In this document: in pieces, positions 11,296-22,136 of the stretch | How the letters are laid out: each line of letters starts with the position of its first letter | How positions within the stretch are numbered: position 1 is the first letter of the stretch | NCBI GenBank assembly: GCA_003427395.1 | Contig: BFEA01000009.1 | Coordinates: 2,327,332-2,371,288 of the forward strand | DNA length: 43,957 bases | Origin: Chara braunii | Taxonomy: Eukaryota > Streptophyta > Charophyceae > Charales > Characeae | Reading direction: 5' to 3' | Program-made: the position numbers and the translations under genes | Notes under the pieces: generated by a model | What the model saw: only the letters and a program-made list of their open reading frames with translations | Told to the model about the DNA's origin: nothing | Database searches by the model: none

Positions 11296-11872
11296 CTCCT
11301 TGCTTTAACCCCGAAAGGCATTGACAGGTACTAGTTGAACAGCGAATCAATTCACAGATATCGGTTTTCGATAGAGTACCTTAAGGAAGTGTCAAATCGT
11401 CATTGGCTCTCTGTGCGGATCCGTTTGGTGACTGAGCACCTTCAACAAGTGTCAAACAGTCGTTGGATGTCTGTGCGGATGGCCACACACTCTAAGGGAA
11501 CCTTGATGGTGGGTGTGGATTTGCTTGCTGCAGGTTAGCAATTGTTGGGCAGTCTTGGATGTTGAAGTCCGTCACCGGGGCAAGTTTGATGGTCTGTGGT
11601 GGGCCTTCCTGTTGGATCTGGATCTGTTTCGAGCAGAGTTTCGCAGTCCACAAACAAAATTGAACTCCAAATCCCGTAGGTTATCAGTTGTTGGGCAGTC
11701 TTTGATGCTCAATCGCAACTGGGGCCAGGGTTGTGGGTCTGTGGTGGTCCTTCCTGTTGGACTGAATCTGTTTCGAGCAGAGTTTCGCACTCCACAAACA
11801 TAATTGAACTCCAGGTCCCGCAGGTTATTAGTTGTTGGGCAGTCTTTGATGCTTAATTGCAACCGGGGCCAG
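9958..11872. repeat. Repeat family R cluster with embedded (GA)n tracts
   Basis: Three or more tandem, diverged copies. A typical unit reads (GA)n, about 40-60 bases, gttgaacagcgaatcaattc, gttcgacagagtaccttaag, gaagtgtcaaacagtcgttg, gcggattgccattagcact, then agggaaccttgatg. The 9958-10080 segment is duplicated at about 10678-10798, both ending in ttccgggtcgtga just before a GA tract. GA tracts lie at 10079-10125, 10801-10874 and about 11259-11296. A 145 bp sub-unit is tandemly repeated at 11533-11678, 11679-11822 and 11823-11872 (each starting ggtta and containing gttgggcagtct). Other R copies are at 16740-17050 and, inverted, at 38895-39440. The unit does not look coding. Confidence 0.75.
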
Positions 11873-11899
11873 GTTTGTGGTCGTTTCTGTTGAATAGGA

Positions 11900-13110
11900 T
11901 ATAAGCAAAGTGGGAGTGAAATACCACTCTAGCGGATTGCTCGGGGTACACACCACAAGTCCGAGTGAACTCTTATTTAGATGGACACTATGAACGCACA
12001 CCATCAACGCGGTGATGTAATATGGACGCTGGCTTGTCATTTGCATGGACAAATCAATAACATAGATTTACAACATTCACTCTTGTTATCGCAAACATCG
12101 ATCCCCTCCTTGACATGAGCATGTTTAGGACTGTAAGACATCCATGCATCCCATGACATGAACATTAGAGATCGAAACACTTGCAAGGTCACTATTATGA
12201 AAGTCGAAGAGATGGAGAGACGGGGACATTTGGAAGTTTCCTGTTGTTTTTGCAAAGGTCAAGTTAAAGCAAAGTGTGAGGGAAATTTTTGGGGTTTGCA
12301 CCACACACTTAGATGGAGAGCCAGGTGCGCACACCGTCAGCGTGGTGATTCCATATGGACGTCGGCTTGTCATTTGGATATTCAGGGATGAAAATGTCAT
12401 CAAATCTTTGCATGGACAATTGATAACATAGACTCGCAGCATTCATTCTTGTCACTGCAAATATCGATCCCCTCCTTGACATGATGATCTTTTAATCGAA
12501 AACATCCATGCATCCCATGACATGAAGATGAGAGATCGAAACACTTGCAAGATCACTATTACAAAAGTCGGAGGGATAGAGAAAGAGAAATACTTGCTAG
12601 TTGCCTGTTGTCTTTCTGAAGGTCAAGTTTAAGCAAAGTGCGAGTGAACTCTCTCTTCAGTGGACTGCTCGTGGTTCACACATTGCAGAGTGAACTCGCA
12701 CATAGATGGAGAGCTAGGTGCGCACAACACTTAAGTGGAATGTTCGGGGTGCACACAACAAGTGCGAGTGAACTCGCACTTACATGGAGAGTTAGGTGCG
12801 CACACCCTGAGCGTATATGTGTAATGCATAAGGACATCGGCGTGTCATTTCTTTGCATGGACAAGATACATAACCTCCATTCAGAGCATTTACTCTTGTC
12901 ACCGCAACGTCGAGATAGAAACACTCGCAACTTGCGTAGTCTTTTCCTAAAGGTCAAGTTGCACACCGCACTCAGAGTTATGAAAAATGTTCAATGCAAA
13001 AAATCATTGAACCGCACATTGTAAAGTACACAAGGGTTGTTTCTGAAAAACCATTCAAAGCAAAAAATCATTCAATCATACATTGCAGAGTACACAGAGG
13101 CTTTCAAAAA
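11900..13110. repeat. Repeat family S, copy 1 (with internal duplication)
   Basis: Recurrent phrases are ttgctcggggttcacacca, aagtgcgagtgaactcgc, atggagagctaggtgcgcac, ctttgcatggaca, cgaaacacttgcaag and aatgttcaatgcaaaaaatc. The block with catgcatcccatgacatgaa occurs at about 12139 and 12503. A perfect 9 bp-arm palindrome lies at 12761-12780. Copies S2 (14350-15240) and S3 (17860-18500) bracket the two family-A genes. No protein is called here. Confidence 0.7.
12761..12780. promoter_or_regulatory. Best copy of the recurrent 16 bp palindrome
   Basis: agtgcgagtgaactcgcact has exact 9 bp arms (agtgcgagt / actcgcact) around GA. It fits the consensus TGCGARTNNAYTCGCA found across the window; a role as a binding site for a dimeric protein is inference. 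Confidence 0.5.
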
Positions 13111-13264
13111 ATCACAATTTCATAACTACGAACATACTCGGTATATCGTCCACTTGCAACTATAGCCTCTCGCATCTCTATCTACTACTTCATATCCACT
13201 ATTTTTGGGTGCACATGCGCATGCACATCATGTTCCACAAGATTGTATTTTCACTCATTTTCCC

Positions 13265-14203
13265 TTAAACACAAGGTCTGACCACCCGTCCGTATCTTGT
13301 GACATACGGGGTTTCCAGCGGACGAGTTCGTGAACGGAAACCATACATACCATCCATAGATGATCCATATACGTGGATCTGCGGCTCGTCGACCATTATA
13401 TTCTCCGAAAATACGGACATGTATTTCATCCTAACAAACCCTCCTGGTCGTGTTAAAGAATTCCCTATACAGTCTCGTATGTCGGACACTTTCTCTTCCA
13501 CCTCATGCCACAATGATAAATCTTTGACCGGACTTGCTTCCACCACATATGACCGTCCATCTACATCGGGGCGACACTTAACCACCTTGAACTTGGACCC
13601 CTGAATCACCAACTCGTTCCGTGATACAAGCACAACTGCATCCACAAGTTTTATGTTTTTGTGTGAAGAAGCCGCACATAGCACTCTAGTGAAAGGACAT
13701 CTGTCAGGAGTCAACTGCACACAACAGTATGACATAGCTTGTGGAGAAGTCCCTGGGCAACGGGGTGGGTAGTGTTCCAAGAATGAACAATGACGAGCGC
13801 AGTCGAGCAACTCTTGCTTCTGCGAACTCCCCCAAGTTCGTGGCGAAGATGTGATGTATTCGCAGTCGAGGCGACTGCTCAAGCTGCTAAGGTAGTGGAT
13901 CGATTTACACATACGGTTCAGGATCTTGGGCTCGAGAACACCATCAGACAGTGTAATGAGGCTCCCGAACTCTAACATATTGACAAACTTGTAATGGCTT
14001 GCCCAGAAGCAGACACACTCCATCGCGTTCCAATCACTATCGTTCCATTCGTCAAGATGCCAGTTCATGTATGGGACGGCGGTCATCCATGGGTCCTCTT
14101 CGAAGTCCTCCTTGGTTGCTTCGTCGATTTACGTTTGACCATCATGATGCCGCAACGATTTCGCATAAGGAGAAAACAGTTTTGCTAAGCGCATGTGCAT
14201 CTC
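13265..14203 (-). pseudogene. Gene A2: family A paralogue, nearly intact
   Basis: The core frame (13265-14086) is 273 codons and aligns to A1 over its length. Shared blocks are QELLDCARH and FLEHYPPR, SYCCVQL, RVLCAASS, LVDAVVLVSRNEL, DIRDCIGNSL and FVRMKYMSVFSEN. The C-terminus differs from A1 (TRYGRVVRPCV). The family homology continues upstream of the first in-core ATG (KEDFEEDPWM), and the frame runs on to an ATG at about 14203 (MSPEMHM) apart from one TAA just before IDEATKEDF. A3 is open at that point, so A2 probably carries a nonsense change or an intron boundary. An acceptor-like tgtgtag (AG at complement 14251-14252) matches the one upstream of A1. Function unknown. The gene sits between repeats S1 and S2. 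If it is spliced it could still be functional. Confidence 0.55.
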
Positions 14204-14349
14204 GGGACTCATGCTGATGCTTGTCGAACGTCTCGACGATATTACGCACCCTACACATCACACACACATAAACGACACATACGGACGTGTAGACCGTCGT
14301 AAATAAAGTTGGCAAATGATAAGTCCCCTGGTGAAGTCAACACTCAATC

Positions 14350-15240
14350 GTCACGCCCCGTACTGTATATCCACAAGCTCCTCACTTAAGTAAAATGCGA
14401 GTGAACTCTCACTTAAGTGCGAGTGAACTCGCACTCTGATGGAGAGACAGGTGCGCACACTATCAGCGTGATGATTTAATATGGATGCTGGCCTGTCATT
14501 TGTATATTCCCGGATGAAAACGTCATCAAATCTTTGCATGAACGAATTTGTAACATAGATTCATGACATTCACTTAAGTGGATTACTCGGGGTTCAGATC
14601 ACAAGTGCTAGTGAACTCACAGTTAGATGGAGAGCTAGGTGCGCACACCACTGAAGTGGAATGCTCGGGGTACACGGAGCAAGTGCGAGTGAACTCGCAC
14701 ATAGATGGAGAGATAGGTGTGCACACCATGAGTTTATGTGTGTAATGTATAAGGAAATCGGCGTGTCCTTTTTATATTCGCAGATGAAAATATCGTCATT
14801 TCTTTGCATGGACAAGATACATAACAAGATTCAGAACATTAACTTCTGTCGTCGCAACATCGAGATGGAAACTCTTGCAAGTTGCGTAGTGTTTTCCTCA
14901 AGGTCGAGTTGTACACCGCCCGCAGAGTTGAGAAAAATGTTCAATGCAAGAAATCATTCAACCGCACATTGCAAAGTACACAAGGGTTGTTTCCGAGAAA
15001 TATTCATTGCAAGAAAACATTCATTGCAAAAAATCATTCAATCACACATTGCACAGTAGACAGAGGTTTTTCGAAAATCGCAAATCACACAACTACTAAC
15101 ACACTCAGTGTAGCGTCTGCGTGAAACTACTGTCACTTTGCAAACTACGTGCAACTACTGTCATCGCAGTTAGATGCACTGTCACTTAAGTGGATTGCTC
15201 GGCATTCACACCACAAGTGTGAGTGAACGCGCACTTAAAT
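14350..15240. repeat. Repeat family S, copy 2
   Basis: Same ordered phrases as S1: aagtgcgagtgaactcgcac (14418 and 14691 regions), gagctaggtgcgcacacca, ctttgcatggacaagataca, gcaagttgcgtagt, aatgttcaatgcaagaaatc. It lies between A2 and A3, so the arrangement S-A-S-A-R-S suggests that an A-plus-S unit was duplicated in tandem. Confidence 0.7.
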
Positions 15241-15413
15241 GGAGAGGTGGGTGCGCACACCGACAGCGTTTAAACAGTCTACCCACGACACACAATAACA
15301 TCTCCCAATGTTTACACGGTCTACCCATGTTTTCAAACACGTAAAACAGAATGGAGTAACATAATTATGGGGCTAAGTGATTCCCGAAGGCATGTAAAAA
15401 CGTCACCCAATGT

Positions 15414-16322
15414 TTAGAATGTCAACGGATGACGACCGACCGGTGTGTACATGCGTTCATTGAAAGTTCGAACAGGCGACCCGAAAGTAAGACACTGCGG
15501 CGCATTGAATGGAGCATCTTCCGCGAACATAGAAATATATTTCATGCATACGAACCCAGTCCTTCCAGCCAGAGACCTGCCTATAGCATCCCGTATAGAG
15601 GACGTTTAAGCTTCAACCTCACGCCATGCGTCCACATCGTCCACCTCACCCCCGATTGCCAAATCCCGCGTCCCTTCGAATTCTCTTGTGACTAAACCCA
15701 TCCCGTCTCTCCCGAGGTGCAACTCATTCCTGGACACGTAAACGACAACGTTAGTCAAGGTCCTATTCCGATTCAAACACGTGATGCAAAGGACCTTAGA
15801 TAAGAATAACATTCTGAGACGCAATCTCACGTAGCAGTAGGAAACTGCTCGAGGCAACAGCCCTGGAGAGCGCAACGGGTACTCGTCGAGGAACTGGGAA
15901 TGTCGTGCACAGGCAAGCAACTCGTGTTTCAGCGCACGGGACCATGTGCGCAGCAAGCCAGTCATGACGTTGCAGGCCAACATATTGTGATGATGAGCAA
16001 TTTTCAGCTTTGCACTCAAGTGACGGCACCGAACTGAACTGAGCACAGCTCCAGGCACGAGAATGAAACTCCCGAGCTCGCACATGTTAGCGAACTTGTA
16101 GTCGTCCGCCCATGGACACTCCCTGAGCATTTTGTCCCACTAATGCTCTTTTCATGAGTCGAGGTGAGCGTCAGTGAACGAGACGGCCGTCATCCAAGGA
16201 TCACACTCGAAGTCGTCTCTTGTCGCACCGTCAATAACAGTGGAGCCTCCACTGTCGGAGACACGCAGCGAGCATGAGGGAAAAGGGTATGCCATGCGCT
16301 CACGCCAAAAACCCGGGGTCAT
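15414..16322 (-). pseudogene. Gene A3: family A paralogue with three nonsense codons
   Basis: Starts at an ATG at 16322 (MTPGFWRERMAY, matching MSPEMHMRLAK of A2), which makes it the only copy with an unbroken N-terminus. Family blocks are RDDFECDPWMTAV, ADDYKFANM, YPLRSPG, SYCYVRL, VVVYVSRNEL, SIRDAIGRSL and FVCMKYISMFAE. Three stops interrupt one continuous frame: TGA at complement 16152-16154, TAG at 16140-16142 and TAA at 15606-15608. Alignment suggests the first two replaced tryptophan codons (HLDEW in A2) and the third a CAA or AAA. The frame then runs to TAA at 15414-15416. With no frameshift and only point stops, it looks like recent inactivation. Function unknown. Confidence 0.65.
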
Positions 16323-16529
16323 CCACTCCGAGATGGCCATCGCGATTGGCAAACGCCGTGCATGCCACAATGAAAAAAATCAGCAAATGCATACACCCAG
16401 CTCACACGGAAAGAAAATAACCATGCCCCCGAAGGACGTCCGTCGAAACTCCGATGACGGGCGTCTTGTTGAACACGAGCACCACCGCACGACCGCACTG
16501 CACCCCGCCGAGCCAGAGGTACACCAACG

Positions 16530-16592
16530 GGCATGGCAGGTGAGAGAGAGAGAGAAAGACAGAGAGAGAGGGAGAGAGAGAGACATGGCACA

Positions 16593-16670
<78 letters not shown>

Positions 16671-16688
16671 CGTGGCACAAAGAGATGT

Positions 16689-16759
<71 letters not shown>
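16530..16759. repeat. Long (GA)n microsatellite blocks
   Basis: Three GA tracts separated by short spacers (acatggcaca at about 16583, acgtggcacaaagagatgtg at about 16670). Open frames across it (RERERE or SLSLSL) are microsatellite artefacts. It forms the head of the R copy that follows. Confidence 0.9.
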
Positions 16760-16760
<1 letters not shown>

Positions 16761-17050
16761 AGTTGAACAGCGAGTCAATTCGCAGTTATCAGTGTTCGAC
16801 AGAGCACCTTAAGGAACTGTCAAACATTCATTGGCTGTCTTCCCGGATTGCCATTAGCACTCGGAACGGGAACCTTGATGCCACGTTGAAGTCAGGTCGT
16901 GATCTGTTTGGTGACTGACCATCTTCAAGAAGTGCCAGACCACCTTCAAGAAGTGTTAAGCAGTCGTTGGTGATGGCTGTGGATTTGTTTCCCGCAGGTT
17001 ATTAGTTGCCGGTGCGTATTGGCAGTAGCACTCCTAGGGAATTTGCATGC
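16740..17050. repeat. Repeat family R, copy downstream of GA tract
   Basis: agttgaacagcgagtcaatt, cgacagagcaccttaagg, gccattagcactcgg and ggaaccttgatg repeat the R unit in the same order and orientation as at 10.5-11.5 kb. The GA tract again ends just upstream. Confidence 0.75.
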
Positions 17051-17255
17051 CCGCAGCGTGTGAGGTCCTTCTGTGGGATGCATCCGAGACGCTAATGTAT
17101 CCAGCGGGGGCCAACAGTACTATATGTATGCAACGCCGAGCACCCATCGGTACGTATACAAGCAATGGAAGTGATCACGAGCCTTCTGCATCGGTAAAAA
17201 TGACCACCTTCACGAAGTGCCAAACAGTCGGCGGTCAAAGCTCTCTAGTGCTAAA

Positions 17256-17815
17256 AGCATTCTTAGGGGACCTTGCGGTTGTGTTATGAACTTATTGACG
17301 TAGCACTACATGCTCACCAAACAGTTTTGGATGTCGATTGTATCGACACATCATATGATGCTTACAAGCAAGCATTGACTGATTCCAGGACCTTCTACCC
17401 GGTGTGGATCTTTGAGAGGAAATTTGACGCAATCCACCGTTAGATCCATTCCGGAGAGGGGGACCTGCCATCCTGCCGCTGTTTACTATAGCGATTACGT
17501 GGGAATCGACGATGTGAGGAACCGACAATGAACACTCTTAGGGGACTTTGCGGCCGTGTTTGGAACTTATTGGCGTAGCACTAGATGCTAACCATGCAGT
17601 TCTGGATGTCGGTTATATCGACACATCATATGATGCCTTACAAGCAAACAGTGGTCGGATCCCGGTCCCCATCCCCGATGTGGATTTATGAGAGCAGATT
17701 TGACGCAATCCACCGTTAGATCCACATCGGAGAGGCAGACCGGTCATCATGCCGCGGTTCAGTGTAGTCATTATGTGGGAGTCGACAACGCAAGGACCCG
17801 ACGATGTTCCAATTG
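17256..17815. repeat. ~270 bp tandem duplication
   Basis: Unit 1 (17256 to about 17526) and unit 2 (about 17527-17815) share ctcttaggggac, ggcgtagcactag/gacgtagcactac, cgacacatcatatgatgc, gatttgacgcaatccaccgt and gggagtcgac-type blocks. No gene seen. Confidence 0.75.
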
Positions 17816-17859
17816 GGACGTGCTCTCGCTTCGTGATGTGCAGGTGCTTACAAGCGGTG

Positions 17860-18500
17860 CGTTCGATCCCCTCCTTGACATGAACATCTTTTTATCGAAA
17901 ACATGCATGCATCGCATCACATGAAGATGAGAGATCGAAACATTTGCAAGGTCACTATTGTGAAAGTCGGGAGAGATGGAGAGAGGGAAACATTTGCAGG
18001 TTGCCTGTCTTTTATTTAAAGGTAAAGTTGAAGCAAAGTGCAAGCGAACTCTTAATTAAGTGAATTGCTCGGGGTTCAGACCACAAGTGCGGGTGAACTC
18101 GCAATTACATGGAGAGGTAGGTGCACACACCACAAGTGCGAGTCATCAAATCTTTGCATGGATAAGATACATAACATTCATTCATATAATTGACTCTTGT
18201 CATCATAAACATCAAGATGGAAACACCTGCAAGTTGCCTAGTGCTTTTGTAAAGGTCAAGTTGTACACCACACAGAGAGTTTCCAGAAATCATTCAAGTG
18301 AAAACAATCATTCAAGCACAAATTGCAAAGTACACAGAGGTGTTTCCAGAAATCATTCAATGCAAGAAAACATTCAATCCCACATTGCAAAGTACAGAGA
18401 GACTTTCTAAAAATTATAAAGTACATGGAGTCTTTCCAAAAATCATTGAAGGACATGTTCTAAGGTACATATACGCTTTCCAAAAATCATTCAAGCCCAC
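17860..18500. repeat. Repeat family S, copy 3
   Basis: Shares catgcatgcatcgcatcaca, gatcgaaacatttgcaaggt, attgctcggggttcagacca, ctttgcatggataagataca and the aatcattcaagtgcaaagtacacagag-type terminal repeats. That terminal block is itself repeated about four times (18280-18500). Confidence 0.7.
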
Positions 18501-18689
18501 GTCGTACAGTCTACATGACGTGCCCTCACGCTTCCGTAAAGTCTACATGACACGCCCTCGTCACCAGAGCCACGAGCCGTCGAACACAGGTCCTACGTAC
18601 TACGGTCACGTCGAGCACAAACTCAACCGAAGTCAAACATAAGCCGAAAAGTCCTACATTACACTTGAAACAAACCCTACCTCAAATAC

Positions 18690-19300
18690 GCACATGTCGA
18701 ATACAAGGTCAACGGAAGTCCTACACAAAATCTGATTCAAGGTCAGCGGAAGTCCTACACAAATGTTGATTCGTGCCGAAGTGCTACATTAAACAAAAGT
18801 TCATCCAAGCCCGACACGATATTCACCTGCCTACACAAGTCCCACACAGAAGCTCTTAGACACGGCCAGACCCGTTGCAAGGTGGTAAATGTGAGTCTAT
18901 TTGCATATGGAATCCGAATATCCTGCGACGATCACTATCTTGTGTCGCACAAAAACAGTCAGTACGAACTTTATGGTAGCAGCATGTACGGTTGATTCAA
19001 GGCAAAGACCTACACAAACGCTGATTCGTGCTGAAATTCTACAACAGACAAAAACTCATCCAAGCCCGACACGATGTTCACCAACCTACACAAGTCCTAC
19101 ACAGAAGCTCATCCAAGCCTGACACGATGTCCACAATGTGATACGGCCAGACCCTTTGCAAAAGGCATGAGGTGATAAATGCGAGTTTATTCGCATATGG
19201 AATCCGAATGTCCTGATACGATGACTATCTTCGTATCATGCATCACGTGAAAAGAGTTAGTACGATCTCCATGGGAGCAGCGCGTACAGTCTTCGACTAG
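18690..19300. repeat. ~290 bp tandem duplication
   Basis: Two units (about 18690-18985 and 18990-19290) share ttcatccaagcccgacacga, cctacacaagtcc, acggccagaccc, atttgcatatggaatccgaa-type and gcagcatgtacggt-type blocks. The second has a palindrome of the recurrent class (atgcga-gtttat-tcgcat, 19179-19196). 18500-18690 and 19300-19676 hold nothing recognisable. Confidence 0.7.
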
Positions 19301-19676
19301 CTTGCCGCGATCGTCGTCGTTGCGATCGTCTATGTCGAACTCGACTAAAAGGATTTGGTTCGGGAATTCGGGTCTGAAGATCTGCTTCTATATTTGGCAA
19401 GTCGCGCACGAGTATATCTCTTAAAATTCCATTCAAATTGATCGAGTTACGAATTTAGAACGGATAACGGGCTCCCCAGAACGGCGGACTGTCACCATGT
19501 TCTCTCCGTAGAACGCCAGACTGTCATCATCATCTGGGACCGGAAGGTGGCGTTATCTGGGAATCCCAGTGTTGCCAATCCACTCTAAACCATGAATGTT
19601 CTCAACAGCGTCGACAACCGTCGTCTGCATTCAATGAAATTCAATGGGTTGTATGCATAGTGCGAGTCTAACGCCG

Positions 19677-20575
19677 CTAGTGAAGATGTAGATGTCCAGC
19701 ATCGCAGTAAGGGCAGTCGCACACATATCTCGTCTTCCCGTTGCGCAGTGCCACATCCTGAGGTCCGGAGGTTAAATAATCCAGACGACGGTAAACAAAT
19801 CGCAATTCGTTGTCCCTATGTTCGACTGAGAAATTTATTTCGTCGCAACTATCAAAGAGTAGTGAAGTTGTTGGTGCACCAAGCAATCAACCCTCAAATC
19901 CAGCTCATCTTTGAGTGCATGATCTATGGCTAGCCTGTTTGTGAACCGCGCAAGGGAACCACTACGGCCGGATATGTGAAACGCTTGAAAAGAAGTGAGT
20001 TTGACAGCGTGAAATTCCTCCCTCGGGAGAAAAAGAGCTCTCATTCTTCGACCGTCGACCTTCACGGCAGTGAAGAGCGTCACGACGGTGGTGCCACAAT
20101 TACACACCCTCACTCGACCGAAGTAGTCTGTGATTATTGGCGCCGACTTCGTCGGTTTGCCGAGGCAAAATCAGACACAAAGTTTTTGATGCAACTTGTC
20201 CAACGACGTCCACTTTAGTTTCTCACATAGAATGTGTCATGCTTCAACCATCTCAGAAGTTTCATCGGGTTCCTCTTCGATGGGTTCCCTCTTCAGAAGT
20301 GACTCCAACCCGTCAGCGTATGCCTGTACATCCTTCATCAGAGTGTACAGGTACCAAAAGTTGGATCCTGTATCACGACAAATCCGAAGGTGTCCTTCTT
20401 CTGCACTTTGCCACGAAGGGATTTCCCCGTCGGGGGCAACATCATTTTCGAGGTGCAGGTAGTCACGGTCCACAGCAAAACGCCCAATGTCTTCCCAAAT
20501 ATTATTTGACAAAATGATGAGATCGATGTCCGGCGCTGAGGAGTTCGTACTCTGCGACGAAGTACCGATATCCAT
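19677..20575 (-). pseudogene. Gene B3: unknown family B, broken
   Basis: One of three tandem paralogues. It starts with ATGGAT right after an acceptor-like gatgcag. Family blocks are IDLIILSNNIWED, DYLHLENDVAPDGE, GSNFWYLY, FCLGKP, VVTLFTAVKVDGRRMRALF with PREEF, ELDLRVDCLVHQQLHY, and a C-terminal YVCDCPYCDAGHLHLH. That terminal CPYC-x3-H-x2-H pattern could bind zinc (inference). Two TGA codons (complement 20237-20239 and 20171-20173) fall where B2 and B1 have Trp (DAWR, CAWF), and a frameshift lies near 19860. No known domain is recognised. It lies on the same strand as T2, B1 and B2, downstream of them. Confidence 0.6.
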
Positions 20576-20599
20576 TCTGCATCAGCGGAGAAATGCAAG

Positions 20600-20927
20600 A
20601 AAGTGTGTCAGTTGTGATTCTCCCGAGTGCATAAAAAAGAACCGAGTGCATAAGCAACAAACACAGGATCTTGATGTGCACGAAAGGGTTCGATAACTGA
20701 GAATTGGTTCGGTCTTCGCAAGAGAAAGCAAGTTCTATAACTGCCGTTTAATCTCGATTTTTTTTCTACACGCCATTCATGTGGTTCAATAAGTGAGAAT
20801 AGATTCGTACTTCGCAAGTGAGTGCAAGTCCTGCAACCACCACTTTATGTCGACTCATTTCCAACACGTCATTCATGTGGAACAGTCAGACTACTCTCCT
20901 ATTGAGGACCACTTTCCTAACAGGTAT
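20600..20927. repeat. Short duplicated spacer with degenerate palindromes
   Basis: A block reading ataactgagaattggttcg then cttcgcaagagaaagcaagt (about 20694-20735) is repeated as ataagtgagaatagattcgt then acttcgcaagtgagtgcaag (about 20789-20830). The left parts are degenerate members of the 16 bp palindrome class. A related block recurs upstream of B2 at about 21880. Confidence 0.5.
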
Positions 20928-21768
20928 TCATGATGTCCGTTGCGAGTACGGACACTCGTACACATCACGGGCCGTCGACATAAGGTATTCCTCCTCTCGA
21001 AAACAGTCCCTATGCTCCACTTTCCAGGAAATCACGTCACAGTTATCGAAAAGGTAGTGCAACTGAGAGTGCACCAAACAGTCGACTCTCAAGTTGAGCT
21101 CCTTCCTTAATGCCGCATCATACGATAACTGATCTCTGAAGCGTCCGAGCGCACCGTCGATTGCGGGGCTGCGAAATGTTTGCACAAAATTGAGGGTGAC
21201 TCCTCAGAACTCCTCCCTTGCAATGAAAAGCGCTTTCATCTTTCGACCGTCAACCTTCACGACCGTGAACAGCGCTACGACTGTCGTGTGACGGTTGAAT
21301 AACCGAATGCGACTGTAATAATTTATGATGACCGGTGCAGGCACAACCGGTTGTCCCAGACAAAACCAAGCACAAAGCTTTACGCGCCTCCTAACGGCGT
21401 CTGACCAACTTTGCTTTGCACAGACAACGCGCCAGGCGTCCGTCATCTCTTCAAGAGCGGCAGGTTCTGGATCTCCCTCCTCGCCGACGGGCTCTACATC
21501 AATTTTGTCTTCCAAGGAGTATAGGTGCCAAAAGTTCCAACCCATATCTCTATCGAGCACAACGTCATCGGTGATGGTGCCCATCCTCAACATCACGGGA
21601 ACTTGCCCGTTCGGCGCAACATCCGGCTCCATGTTCACATATCGTCGTGAACAGTTCACTCGCTCATACTCCCATATATTCTTGTTCAAAATGAAGAGAC
21701 CGAGATCTGGAATCCGGTCTTGCGAGACGCCGCCGTGAGAGTAGCTAGAAGCGCTTGCGCAGGCCGAG
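20928..21768 (-). pseudogene. Gene B2: unknown family B, broken
   Basis: Aligns to B1 and B3. Blocks are DLGLFILNKNIWEYE, DVAPNGQVPV, GWNFWHLYSLED, VKLCAWFCLGQP, IRLFNRHTTVVALFTVVK, KALFIAREEF and ELNLRVDCLVHSQLHYLF. A TGA (complement 21204-21206) follows REEF where B1 has Arg, consistent with CGA to TGA. Near the C-terminus a frameshift cuts the conserved CPYC...GH end (ECPYSQRTS then stop; the shifted frame gives NGHHE). The 5' end is open back to about 21768, where an acceptor-like tgctag lies, and lacks the ATGGAT start of B1 and B3. Function unknown. Confidence 0.6.
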
Positions 21769-21779
21769 GTCTAGCAGGA

Positions 21780-22136
21780 ATGACAACTGCGAGTGTACAC
21801 CCACTTATGTCAGTTCATAATGAAGCGAAGTCACACACATCTATTGAAAGGAGCAGCGGAACGACCTGCTCCTGGTTTGATAACTGAGAATGTATTCGCA
21901 CTTCGCGACAGGGTGACCGTATTTCCAATTGTGCAAGGCACAAGACAAGTGAAAACGAACACACGTAGCAGAGCCGCGGGGTGGAAAAAATAACAACAAT
22001 GACGAGTTAACTAAGACTAATGTAAACAACACGGTCGTCGATGAACCCCGGTGTGGATTTCCTATGAGTACAACTGCAAAGTGCGAACTAACTCGGAGTT
22101 GTGGAAATCCCCAAATAGGAAGGTTCACATAGCAGG
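21780..22136. other. B1-B2 spacer
   Basis: Non-coding. It has a half-degenerate member of the palindrome class near 21886 (ctgagaatgtattcgcactt), as in the spacer upstream of B3. The similar position suggests it was duplicated with the B genes. Confidence 0.4.

Noticed and set aside
16319-16812. Frames coding RERERE or SLSLSL
   Set aside because: GA/CT microsatellite artefacts.
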